Source: Rugalucina vietnamica
Lineage: Eukaryota > Mollusca > Bivalvia > Lucinida > Lucinidae
Length of the DNA stretch: 64,000 nucleotides
Reading direction: 5' to 3'
NCBI GenBank assembly: GCA_964017185.1
Contig: OZ024871.1
Location: forward strand, 28,186,488-28,250,487
Notes under the pieces: generated by a model
Told to the model about the DNA's origin: nothing
The model's input: only the letters and a program-made list of their open reading frames with translations
The model's database searches: none
Program-made: the position numbers and the translations under genes
Shown here: piece by piece, positions 11,101 through 25,100 of the stretch
Layout: every line of letters starts with the position of its first letter
Numbering within the stretch: the first letter of the stretch is position 1

Positions 11101-14100
11101 TGCAGACCTGACCATGTGTGCGTTCGTAGTTTTTTCCAGTGGTAAAAATGGTACCATTGGTAGACAAATTCCGTTCAAGGTTTTACCAATGGTACCATTG
11201 GTAATGCCATCGGTACCAATGGTACCAATGTTACCAACATACGGCAGCAAATGGTGCAGACAGAATACAGCGTGGGTAATTCTACCAACACGGGAAAAGT
11301 CACGTGATTCAATATGGCGAGCCTAAAATATATCATGATTTTCGTAAACAAGCAATACTTTTGTCATACAAGCAAATGTAAATGTTATAAATAACACAAT
11401 ATACATGAAGTAAATAAAAAAAAGACAAAAACAAGTGAGGTGTATGGATCAATATGATAAAAATTCCACCATGTGATCTACCAATGGTACCATTGGTACC
11501 ATTGGCAGTAGAAAAACGTTCAGGGTTTTCTGGTTACCATTGGTAAAAATGGTACCAACAGTACCATTGGTATACGATAGATTTGCAGATTTTACCATTG
11601 GGAGAACCCCGAACGTAGCCCATGTTAAAAACAAACCAGCCCAGGCAGTGAATGTGGCTTGGAAAAAGTGTACTTAAAATTCAGAGCAGAATATTGAAAA
11701 ATTTGAAAAACCTTGGACTTTACACCTTTTCATTCAATAACCATTTATCAAGCATAAACTACTTAAAGACATAATTTTACAGCTATTCAGGCTGGAAATG
11801 ATAATTTTACATCTATTCAGGCTGGAAATTATCCTCGCACATGTGTATACTCTATGTGGACTAAAAGCAACAATTAATTTCAAAACTTGGTAATGGTTTG
11901 AATCTTTGGATGCTTCAAAATGAGCCAATGGAAAAAAAGAAACTCAGCAAATCCTGCAGATTTGTGGATGTGGCATTTTACAGTTAATATGAATGATCTT
12001 ATTAGCTTTCTTGATGATTCGGGAATTTTCTTCTAGCCAAAAAATGGAGACTTGAATGTAATTTGTAGACCCATGGGAAATTACTGCATAGATGGTATTA
12101 CATGCTATTCAGTTTTCTCATATTTTTTTCATTGATGAAAATGCAATGCTAATATGAAACCATTGCAAATTTAAAATAGGCTTCAGCATTTTCTTGATGG
12201 AAAAATACAGAATTACTGCATATGTCAGCAATGGCTAGACTTGAAATTTGTTATCAAAATTCATTAATCATGTTAATGACACTAAATGTTTGAAATCTTC
12301 AGATATTCAATATTTTGCATACTTTTTCTCAAAACATAGATTGTGGGTACACGTTAGAATCGACTTGCAAAGGCTGTTCTATCAAGTACCCACAATCTAT
12401 GGTTTGGATCAAAACTTAGAAAAAATTCTTTACCCCTGTACCTGCCAGTTTTACTTTATAAACATCAGGAAAACATGTCCGTGTAATATATAGCTACCCC
12501 ATTGAACCCCACTTTTATGTAGGAAAAATGGGGTATACAGGGGTTTACTTATTTTTCTTATTTTTGCTCCAAAACATAGATTGTGGGTACTCGTTCTAAT
12601 GTGTACCCACAATCTATGTTTTTAGCAAAAATAAGAAAAATACCAAAATTTTTCAGTTAAAATTTTTCAATTTTTAAAGCTAAAAAATCTCTGTATATTG
12701 CATGGGCAAGTTTTCGTAATGAGGGGGCTTTAAGGAGATATTCATTACACGGACAAGTTTTCCTGATGCAGGTTTTTGTGAATGTTGTCTTATATTTGAT
12801 GAATGGATTCTCCCATCATTATCAATTGGGCGAGTCCACTTTCGTTTTTAGGGGCGTTAAGAGTGATTTTTAATTTTTATCTCATTTTTCGATGAAATTT
12901 CTCCATGCAAACAGAATAGCCCCAGATGGGACACCGCGTTTTGTGTCGTCACATCTGGGGCTATGCTGTTTGCCTATGTCCCATAAAAGGGACTCCAGGC
13001 TTAAATGAGTTAAGTTTAGTTGTACTTCGAATTTGTTGTGTCAAATTCCTATTTCATTGACTGTCTGTACAAATTCAGCAACAAAGATTCTACTTGACTT
13101 TTAGCTGGTCTTTCAATTACTGTGTTTGTGCCATAACGAAGCTATTATTTTATCAATTTTACGAGAGACTGGCAATTTGTGCGGAGTTATAATTGTAATC
13201 AATACTTCGTAGACCTAGGGGCACAAATCAGATACTTTATATGCTGCCCTTATAATGAAGAAAAAGTTCTTATGGCCTTATAATTATGGAAGTCTTTTAG
13301 CAATTATGTTTTCTGCCAGCTTTTGCTTGTTTGTTATGATTGCTTGAATTTCTAACCAGACCTAAAATGAGTTTGGTTCTCAACAGTTCAAGAAACAGAC
13401 TAATTCGTACAAGTCTTTCTTTCAAAGCTCAAGATATCCTGACTGATCCTCTAATTCGTACAAGTCTTTCTTTCAAAGCTCAAGATATCCTGACTGATCC
13501 TCTAATTCGTACAAGTCTTTCTTTCAAAGCTCAAGATATCCTGACTGATCCTCTAATTCGTACAAGTCTTTCTTTCAAAGCTCACGTACAAGTCTTTCTT
13601 TCAAAGCTCAAGATATCCTGACTGATCCTCTAATTCGTACAAGTCTTTCTTTCAAAGCTCAAGATATCCTGACTGATCCTCTAATTCGTACAAGTCTTTC
13701 TTTCAAAGCTCAAGATATCCTGACTGATCCTCTAATTCGTACAAGTCTTTCTTTCAAAGCTCAAGATATCCTGACTGATCCTCTAATTCGTACAAGTCTT
13801 TCTTTCAAAGCTCAAGATATCCTGACTGATCCTCTAGTTCATACAAGTCTTTCTTTCAAGCTCAAGATATCCTGACTGATCCTCTAATTCGTACAAGTCT
13901 TTCTTTCAAAGCTCAAGATATCCTGACTGATCCTCTAATTCGTACAAGTCTTTCTTTCAAAGCTCAAGATATCCTGACTGATCCTCTAGTTCGTACAAGT
14001 CTTTCTTTCAAAGCTCAAGATACCCTGACTAATCTTCTAGTTTTATTTGCTTTGTTCTACATAAGGGTGTTAGGGTTGGACTATGGACTCCCTGCCCATT

Positions 14101-17100
14101 GGGGCCATGAGAAATATACGGGCTGCTTGTGCCTTCAGGCAAAGCTTATAAACTATTGACTGACTTTCTGATTACTGGTTAACCACTCAGAAGGTCTGAG
14201 CCTACCCAGAAAAAGTGGTTAAAGTCAAACCATCCATACATGGCCTTTCTGGTTTACTTGGGTGGTTTTGTTTTTAGCTCGACTGCACGAAGTGCATAGA
14301 GCTATTGCAGTCACCCCGGTCGTCCACGTTCCCGTTCCCGTTCCCGTTCCCGTGCGTGTGCGCGTGCGCGTCACACTTGCGTTAAAGTTTTCTAGAAGTC
14401 CATATCTTGACAACCACTCATCAGAAAGCATTCATACTTGGACCATAGATACCCTGTAGGGTTAGCTTTCATTCCATGGCATCGGGCCCCTGGGTCCAGG
14501 CCAGGGGGTGGGGCTGGAGGTTAAAATCTAGAACACCTTCAAAAATGGCAATTCTTGTGTTAAAGTTTTCTAGAAGTCCATATCTTGACAGCCACTTATC
14601 AGAAAGCATTGATACTTGGGCCATTGACACCTTGTAGGGTCGGCTTTCATTCCATGGCATCAGATCCCTGGATCCATGCCAGGGGATGGGGCTAGAGGTT
14701 AAAATCTAGAACACCATTAATAATAATGGCTTTTCTGTGATATAGTACTCTAGAAGTCTATATCTTGAAAACTTTTTATCAGAGGGCTTTCATACTCGGA
14801 CCATAGGTACCCTGTAGGGTTGAGTTTCATTCCATCGCATCGGGCCCCTGGGTCCATGCCTGGGGGCTGGGGCTGGAGGTTAAAAACTAGAACACTAAAA
14901 AATAGATGTACTGCTGTGTAACATTTACAAGGAGGCATATCTTGACAACAACTTATCATAAAGCATTCATACTTCATACACTTTAGGTTCCATGACATCG
15001 GACCTCTGGGTCGGAGTCAGGGGGGCGGGGCTAGAGGTCAAAATCTAGAACTCCCCGAATTTTTTTTCTTTTTATTTCTTAATAGAAACAACTTAGGAGG
15101 ATGGTTGGTCATTCATCTTTTGACTTTGTGACACTGACTTGTGTGTCATGACGGTAAGGGTCGGTTGACCTACTTTCCATGGTTCAGTGATTTTGCCTTA
15201 TATCTTGACACTCAATTAGTATATTTTCTTACTTCTTTCAGATTATGAGTTAGTACGACCAGGCCTTTGACCCCAATATACTTATAGGTCACTGTGACCT
15301 AATTTCACGGTTCAGTGATTTTGCCTTATATCTTGACACTCAATTAGTATATTTTCATACTTTTTTCAGATTATGAGTGAGTATGACCAGACCTTTGACC
15401 CCAATATACTTATAGGTCACTGTGACCTAATTTCACGGTTCAGTGATTTTGCCTTATATCTCGGTACTCAAATGGTTTATGAACAAACTTCTTTCAAAGT
15501 ATGTTTGCGTATGACAAGACCTTTCACCCTGAAGTAGTCCTAGGTCACTGTGACCTAATTTCACAGTTCAGTGATTTTGCCTTATATCTTGACACTCAAT
15601 TAGTATATTTTCATACTTTTTTTCAGATTATGAGTGAGTATGACCAGACCTTTGACCCCAATATACTTATAGGTCACTGTGACCTAATTTCACGGTTCAG
15701 TGACTTTGCCTTATATCTCGGCACTCAAGTGGTTTATGAACAAACTTCTTTCACACTATGTTTGCGTATGACAAGACCTTTGACCCTAAAGTAGTCCTAG
15801 GTCAATATGACCTAATTTCATGGTTCAGTGATTTTCCTTTATATCTCGGCACTCAATTGGTAGATGCACATACTTCTTTCACGATATGTATGAGTATGAC
15901 AAGACCTTCGACCGTAAAGTATTCCTGGGTCACTGTGACCTAATTTCATGGTTCAGTGATTTTGCCTTATATCTCGACACTCAGTTGGTATTTTTTCATA
16001 CTTCTGTCTGATTATGAATGAGTATGACCACACCTTTAACCCAAACATACTTATAGGTCACAATGACCTAATTTCATGGTTCAGTGATTTTGCTTTATAT
16101 CTCAACACTGAATGGGTATATGATCATTTTTCTTTCACATTATGAGTAAGTATCACTAGACCTTTGACCCTGCAATACTTATAGGTCAGTGTGACCTTTT
16201 TTCACGGTTCAGTGATTTTGCCTTGTGTTGGTATATGAACACACTTCTTTCACAATATGAGTGAGACCTTTAAATCTTAGGTAGTTATTGTTAACTTTCA
16301 TGGTTCAGTGATTTTGCCTTATTGCATCAAGGCAAAAAGATGTATGAGCATAATGCTTTGGGTTACTGGTCGGGTTTGGTCTTATGTTTGACAAAGGTCA
16401 CAAGCAGTCGAGCACGCTGTCCTGCGACAGCTCTTATTAAGCACATTTTGGGTGTCATGACATTCTAATGTTGGATAGAAGTCCCATAAAATGGAGGCAA
16501 GGCATGACCATAGCTTTTGTCTGGGGCGCTCAGCCACAACTCAGACAAACAAACCAATTTTGGTGTATACTATCTCAGCTTGGGACAAAAATGAGCCGCC
16601 TAGTGGGAAAACCAACAATGTGGTTTCCTAACAGGTCCGACACAAACCAGCCTGTACAAGCACAGAAAAGAGCTAGAAGCTTGAAATTTCGGATTTAAGT
16701 AGAAGAGGAATTGTACTATCCGAGTAGCGAAAACAAAGGCGCTGATCAGCTTCGCGGTTACCGCGAAGCTGATCTGCGCCTTTGTTTTTGCATAAGCAAA
16801 AATCTGGTTTTCTCACGATGCGGCTCAATACAGTAAAGCTCTTTGGCTATCAGTTAACTTTGAATGATGTTATGATTTGAGCTGTCGTCTAAAAAAAACC
16901 CAACAATGTACATATGCAAAAACAAATGCGCAGATCAGCTGTGCAGTAACTGCACAGCTGCTCAGTGCCTTTGTTTTCGCTACACAGACAGTACAATCCC
17001 TCTTCTTCTTAAATCCAAAATCTCAAGCTTTGTGACTTAATTACAGGCAGGTCTGTGTCGGACCTGGTAGGAAATCAAAATTGTCATTTATCTCATGCGA

Positions 17101-19028
17101 AGGCTTATTTTTTTCTTCTTCCCAAATGGGAATTGTAACAATTTATTGTCTAACAAATTGCCATTGTTAACTGGAACAGGAGCCAAGATGCTGTGAAATT
17201 GGCTATCAATCAAAAAGGAAACATCCAGTCTGCACAAAAACATCAGACATTCATGGAGTAAACAATGCTTTTTGAAATTACCCTCAAATATAATGCATAA
17301 AATATGGCTTTCTAGGACAAAAACAAAATACAAGGCTCAGAGATTGTCACAAGCAAATACTGTAAGTCCAGAAATTTTTGCGTGACTTTTATTTCACGAA
17401 TTTTTGTGTTCCAAATTATTAGCGAATTCAAGGAATTCGCGAGCCAGTTCTAGTGCAGTCTATAAAGCTTATAATAATTCTTTATTAGCGAGAACTTTAT
17501 TTTCGTGAGGCGACAAAATTCGCAAATATTATCGAAAATTTAGTTCTCGTGAATATTTTCGATTTTACAGTAACTGATACTTCAAAGTGGAGGTACTCAA
17601 TAACCATAAAATGCCCCCCTCCCCCTCTCCCAATTGTGGCTATGTAAATTTCATAAGACTTTATTTGAAAATGAAACTTATCAAATTATGGCACTATGCT
17701 GTTTCTCAAAGTCACTATAAACATGTAGCAGTGTATGCTATGAAGAGACTGAATAGTCTATATTAAAATAGAAGGGTACGGGGAATGCCACAAAACACTG
17801 TAGGAAGAGATCTCCAATATGAATACTAACATCATCTTATTTATCTTAGAATTGTCAAGAGCAAGGTACTGGTAATGTTACAGAATTTTTTACTGTCGTC
17901 ATGCTTCATCCCTACTGACTGTTTACAATTCTGTCAATTTTGTTTTTTCAGTGGCCCTCATGGCCAAGTGGTTAAGAGCGCTGTTTTTTAATCACTCGAT
18001 CATCTCATGGCAGTGTCTGGTATTGGTTCGAGCCCCGCACTGGGCACAAGTGAGACAAGCCAAGTTCTGCTTGTGGGTGTTGTGCCAAATGTTTTTTCTC
18101 GGGGTTCTCCCGTTTTAGCCCCACCTACTGATTAGCTTGTCTCGTATGAACTGAAATAATCTTGAAAGGGACATGAACTGAATTAAAGAAAAAAAATGTT
18201 TTTCAGCGACTTGGGTTGGTGGAGGTTTCATCAATGGGACATCAGAATATATTCTCCGTGATGGCTTTGTTTGGTGCCAGGCTCCATTTGGCTATGCTGT
18301 GTCACTGTTTATAGGTATGTGAGTTGTTGTGTTATAAAAACAAATGAGCCGCCTCATGGGAAAACCAACAATGTGGTTTCCGAACAGGTCCGACACAAAC
18401 CGGCCTGTACAAGCACAGAAAAGAGCTAGAAGCTTGAAATTTTGGAGTTAAGTAGAGGAAGAATTGTACTATCCAAGTAGCGAAAACAAAGGCGCTAATC
18501 AGCTTCGCGGTTACCGCGAAGCTGATCTGCGTCTTTGTTTTCGCCTATGCAGATTGTTGGTTTTCCCACGCTGTGGCTCAAATAATATGAACATGAATCA
18601 GTGCACCCAAATATCTGAGCCTAGTTGTTCAAAATTAACGATGTCGTTAGTTAACGATTTATTAAGATTTCAAACATGAATATTACAAAATTAATACACT
18701 GTTATTTTTTTGTTGATAAAACAAAGGATTCTCACATTTTATCAACAAAAATAACAGTGTATTTGCTTATGTAGTTGGCATTTACTTGGCTATTGAATAT
18801 TGATATTTGCCTCCGCTGTGTCTGTCGCTTAGGTAGACAGGTAAATTGGTGAAAAAAATCAATATTTTACCGGCAGCTGAATGTGTCCGAATTTTTGTAT
18901 ATTAGCAAATATAAATCGCTTAAATTTTCTTCGCCATAATTCATATAATAGTTAAAGATTTTATTTCTGTTAAATAGAGCTTCAAATTTCCAACAAATAG
19001 ATACTAAACACTGGCATCTTTGTAAGAA

Positions 19029-19126
<98 letters not shown>

Positions 19127-22100
19127 TCTCTTTAGTTGTTTATCAATTATCATTCAATTTGCACAAGCTGTTGTTCTTTTTACTTACGAATTACGCCCAT
19201 AATTATGCTTTTTTCTATGCTACTGGACACATACAACGATTCTTAACGGATTATCTTTAGATTAAAGAAAACGCAAATTGATTTATCTCGCCGTATCTCT
19301 AATCATACGTAACACCGTAAAAATAACGATAATTATTGAACAAGGTGAAAGCTTCAATTCAAATTAAAGCATCTTTTTTAAGCTTTAGACCGGACAACAA
19401 CGATTTTGATGTCCCCTGACGTAAATGAGCGTAATGAGATTGCCCTATATCAATTCTAGCCACATCTATCTATCACGTTCAATGAAGAATACTGCCAATA
19501 TCCGAATTGCACACGTTTGAGAGATGCGTTTGGTTCAACAACCATTTTCGCTTTTTTCCATCTTCTTTTTTCCCCTCGGTTTTTTGGTCATATTTTATAC
19601 TTTTCTCTACAAAAGGGCAGTGGAGGAACGGATTATGTGAATTAAATGGAATCAGTTAGGCATGAATTCGAATATTCTTCTTTTTTTCTCCTCTATCTTT
19701 CGTACTTGCATTCATGTATATTCTAAGAAGTCGCCGCCGAAATTTCAAAAGAAAAAATGACACTTTTATTACCAGCTACCTGTATTGCACCGTGCAATAA
19801 CTGTTGATTCGGCGACTTGTTTGATCTTCGAGCCGTTAAAGACGCACGTATGTCACGTTGCAGGCACGTGCCGCATAAATGACAGATACCTGACACAGTT
19901 TAATGTAATTTTATCGAAGATTGTATTTGGAAAAGTAATTGAAATAAATACATAATAAAAAATAATAATACACTCTAGGCCAACATGCAACCACACTTTT
20001 CTTGCAATGTTAGCTCTCATCATGATATAGTCATACTCAAAATGTTGAAAAGATAATACTCTAGCTTTATATGTATACTTGCCCGTGCTGAGCAACGATT
20101 TCTTTTCAATAGCTGCTATGGTGTCTGTTTTCAAGCACGGTCTCGCAGTGTTCACATTGCACGAAAATGCATCAATGGGATGTTTTTCAAAAGCATCAAA
20201 GTCAAAATGCAATCTGCATATCAGAGCGCCTTTCGCCAGATCCTATTTTTTTCCTTCTCAAATCCGGGCTTAACGTATAATTAAATTCCTACATTTTGCT
20301 ATGCATATGTCATTTCTTCTTTTGTCACTGTTTTTATTTCGAAAAAAATGTGGAAACTAATTGTTCTGTTGTCCCCATCACATTTCCAGGCATGCGGCTA
20401 TCCCAAATCCTGTCCAGGGTACGGCACATGGGGAGGGTGTGTGGTTATAAATACAAAATAAACTATCAGCTAAATAGTCTACCAATCACTGGAAATCATC
20501 TGTAAAAGCATGATATGTCATTCTGCATTCAAGTGTAACTTTTTGGTCTTATTTGCAATGCCAACCAATGTGTAGAAATATCTCCATTTTGACGCCAAAG
20601 CGGCGAAAAGTTGTGAAAAACAGCCGATTCATTAGGGCGATTTAAAGCTTTTAAAAATACCTAAACCGTATCGAAGGGCAATAAAACGATTTGTAAGACA
20701 TTGCTCTTTGAGAAAATTGATCTTGTTTGCCAAAGAAAAGTCATTCATAGAAGCCTTTTTAATAAAAACAATTACACATCGTTTTCAGATCGGACCAAAC
20801 CGTTTTTGCTTAAATGACAAAAGTTGTCAATATTTATACGATCATAAGACAAACACAGTCATAGATTGTGTGCGTATCAACAAATAAAACAATTTTTATG
20901 CCTTTCTTCTTTCATATTTTGTTGTTAAAAGATTACCTAGCCTTTTAGTTACAACACCTTTTAGTCAAAAAGTACCGACTATAATCCACTTGGTCGCCAT
21001 TTTGAAATGCCGAACAAGGAATTAGGTGTTTTATCAACGTATAATTAACAATCAAAAATCCAATAAAAACACTACAAACATCAAAATCTGGTTCCTAAAT
21101 CAAATATTAAATATTAACAGTTTCTATTGAATAAAATATTATCTCATCGGATGTATGAAATTGCCAATGAACGCTGATATTTATAGCATTGGTTTTGTCT
21201 CCGAAACAATATGGCGGCGGATCGTAAGTGGCGCCACAGGTACACGCGCGACAATCATGAAGTGGCCGCTAGGTGGACTTTCTAATCTCTTCATCTTTAT
21301 CTCAGCTTCACGAGTTGAGGTCATTACGATGATGTTAAGCTAACAAAATTTTGAACAACTGGCCCCAGTTTTAAGTGGATTTTGGCTTTGGAATTATAAC
21401 ATGATCAGTTTTGTTGTATGTAACATTCTGAATTCAAAGTGTAATTCATGTTTAGCTTATTTCCTGTCAAGCTCACTTTACAGTTAACCAATTTTGTTTC
21501 CTGAAAAACTTGAATTCACAAAAATCATAGCCAAAATGCCCCTTTTGATATAATTTATTTGTATAGCCAATTCTGCAATTTGCCAAAAATTCCTGTGAAA
21601 AATGAAAATACACTTGGGACAAAATTACAAAATTTAAAAGCATTAATTATAACAGGTTTGTTTGCAATCACTTCTTTCAGGTGGGTTTTTCTTTGCTAAG
21701 AAGATGAGATCGCAGGGCTATGTGACTATGTTGGACCCTTTCTCTCAGAAGTATGGAGAGAGGATGGGCGGTTTGCTGTATATACCTGCTCTCCTTGGCG
21801 AGGTGTTTTGGTCAGCTGCTATTCTAGCTGCATTAGGTGAGGTCTATATGAGCTGCGACGCAAGAACCGGATAATTGCCTATGCAAAAACAAAGGCGCAG
21901 ATCAGCTTCGCAGTAACTGTCAGCGTCTGTTTTCGCTTAACGGACAGTACAAGTCCTCCTCTACTTATACCCAAAATTTTAAGCCTTTAGCCTGCTTCTG
22001 TGACTGTACAGGTTGGTTTGTGTCAGACCTGGTTGGAAACCCTGAAGACCGGTTTTCTCACGTCGCGGCTCATAATATGAGCCATGGCGCTTGGATTTTC

Positions 22101-25100
22101 AACCCGATCCTACACAAACCAGCCTGTACAGTCACAAAAGAAGAGTAGAAGCTTGAAATGGCATGATTTAAGAAGAAGAGGAAGTATACTATCTGTGTAG
22201 TGAAAACAAGGTGCAGTTATGCAGTCATTAACCACAGCCCCTGGTTTCCAGTTCTGGAAAGCAGGAATTTTACCTTCTATTTGTCCCCCGCAGTGCGAGG
22301 AAACTACCTGTGGTTGCATTATATTTACAAAAACACCAGTGCAATGAAAACATAATTATCATGCTCTGAGAGAAATTAGCAGGGGTTTTACCAAATGTGC
22401 AGAGCTTTTACCATTGGTTTTCTGAATGGAAAGTCTAGCAAATAGACTGGTAAGGATTTCAAATACTGCAGTAGAAGTTAGAATTTGAGCCACGGTGCGA
22501 AAAAACTGGATTTTTGCCTATGCGAAAACAAAGACACAGATCAGCTTCGCAGTTACTGCGAAGCTGATCAGTGCCTTTGTTTTCGCTAATCGGATAGTAC
22601 AATTCCTCTACTTTCTAAATCCAAAAAGCTGTTAGCCATCTTCTGTAGGTACACAGGCTGGTTTGTGTCAGACCCGGTCTGAAACCCCGAAGACCGGTTT
22701 TCTCGCATCGAGGCTCATTTGATAATAAAGTCTGTATCCTATTGTTGTAGGTGCCACTTTGTCTGTGATTTTAGAGTTGGACACTCGTATATCAATCATT
22801 GTGTCAGCGTGTATAGCAGTGTTCTACACATTGTTCGGGGGACTATATTCTGTGGCGTATACAGATGTTGTACAGCTGATTTGTATATTTGTGGGTTTGG
22901 TAAGTCACAGAAAATATGCCCATGAGACTGCCACTACTTTCAGTTTTCCTTAAAAGTTCCCCGTTCCCCCTATTCCTGTCACATTAAAAATGATTGTCTT
23001 AGCTGTAGTTTATAGATGAAAAAGGCTGCTAGTGATCTTTATGAAAACTTGTCTCATAAAAAGCTAGCTCATATAATGTAGCAACTTGTTTCTTAAACAC
23101 CAGTCTTAGCTTGTTAGCTTGTTTGAATTATGGTTGGTTTTATTGCATCACAAATTCAAAATTTTCGCTAATAAAAAGTTACGATAAGCTTTAAAGACTA
23201 CACAAGTACTCACTGGGGAATTCAAGAAGTTGCTGATACATGTAATTCGAAAATAAGAAAATCATGAAATAAAAAACATGAAAATTGCTGAACTTACAGT
23301 ATTTTAAAATTGCTGAACTTACTGTTTATTTTAAATGTTACATATCTGGGCCAGTTGTTCAAAATTAATGACATCGTTTGCTAACGATTCGCTAAAATTT
23401 CAAACATGAATATTACAAATACACTGTTATTTTTTTGTTGATACAACCACGCAAATAGCAGCTTAGCAATCCAGGTGCTTCAAGCATCTCTTAACCAGTT
23501 GTCAAAAAGATGAAATTGACATTTCCTGTCCAATATTTGTGTCACCCTTGAAATACACATTGTCACCTCATATATCTCTGATTGGCCACAGTAAGATGGA
23601 ATTGACAGATGTTGATTTCTCTTTTCCAAAATTTCATTGGTTGTTTGAAAGTAATGTAACAAACCAAGGTTATTGTTTGACAGCTTTTGGCTATTTTAAA
23701 GAAATGAACAACTTTTTCTATATTTAAATTGCACCTGGATGACTGTTGTGGACTGTCAATTTCTTGTCTTTGACAACTGATTTTGAGATGTTTGAAACTT
23801 GTGAATTGCTAAGCTGGTATTTGCCCGGTTGTAAAATGTGAGAATCCATTGCAATGCTAAGGATTCTCATATTTTATCAACAAAAAATAACTGTATTTGC
23901 CTATGTAGTAGGCATTTACTTAACAAGTTGAGGTCTTAACGATGATGTTAAGCTAACAAAGTTTTGAACAACTGGCCCCTGAAGTTTTGAACAACTGGCC
24001 CCTGATAGTTATTTGATATTTTCTGTTTTAGTGGATATCTATTCCATTTGCTTTCACCAATGATGCAGTTGGAGATATCACAGAGAATGCTACTGAGAAC
24101 TGGATCAAGACGTTAGATGGGAAATATGCCGGGATGTATATAGACAGTTACCTACTACTCATCTTCGGGGGCATACCATGGCAGGTCAGTATGCCGGGAT
24201 GTATATAGACAGTTACCTACTTATCTTCGGGGGTATACCATGGCAGGTTAGTATGCCGGGATGTATATAGACAGTTACCTACTACTCATCTTCGGGGGCA
24301 TACCCTGGCAGGTCTGTATGCTGGGATGTATATAGACAGTAACCTCCTCCTGATCTTCGGGGGCGTACCCTGGCAGGTCAGTATGCCAGGATGTATATAG
24401 ACAGTTCCCTTCTGATCTTCGGGGGTATACCATGGCAGGTTAGTATGTCGAGATGTATATAGACAGTTACCTACTCCTGATCTTCGGGGGTATACCGTGG
24501 CAGGTTAGTATATCGAGATGTATATAGACAGTTACCTACTCCTGATCTTCGGGGGTATACCCTGGCAGGTTAGTATGCCGGGATGTATATAGACAGTTAC
24601 CTACTCCTTATCTTTGGTGGTACACCCTGGCAGGTCAGTATGTCGAGATGTATATAGACAGTAACCTACTCCTGATCTTCGGGGGTATACCGTGGCAGGT
24701 CAGTATGCCGGGATGTATATAGACAGTTACCTACTCCTGAATCTTGGGGGTATACCGTGGCAGGTTAGTATGCCGGGATGTATATAGACAGTAACCTACT
24801 CCTGATCTTCGGGGGTATACCGTGGCAGGTCAGTATGCCGGGATGTATATAGACAGTTACCTACTCCTGATCTTTGGGGGTATACCGTGGCAGGTTAGTA
24901 TGCCGGGATGTATATAGACAGTTACCTACTCCTGATCTTCGGGGGTATACGGTGGCAGGTTAGTATGCCGGGATGTATATAGACGGTTACATACTCTTAT
25001 CTTTGGTGGTATAACGTGGCCGGTTAGTATGCCGGGATGTATATAAACGGTTACCTACTCTTATCTTTGGTGGTATACCATGGCAGGTTAGTATACCAGG

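Noticed and set aside
18867-19127. Serine-leucine repeat protein
   Set aside because: Simply the translation of a (GA)n microsatellite.
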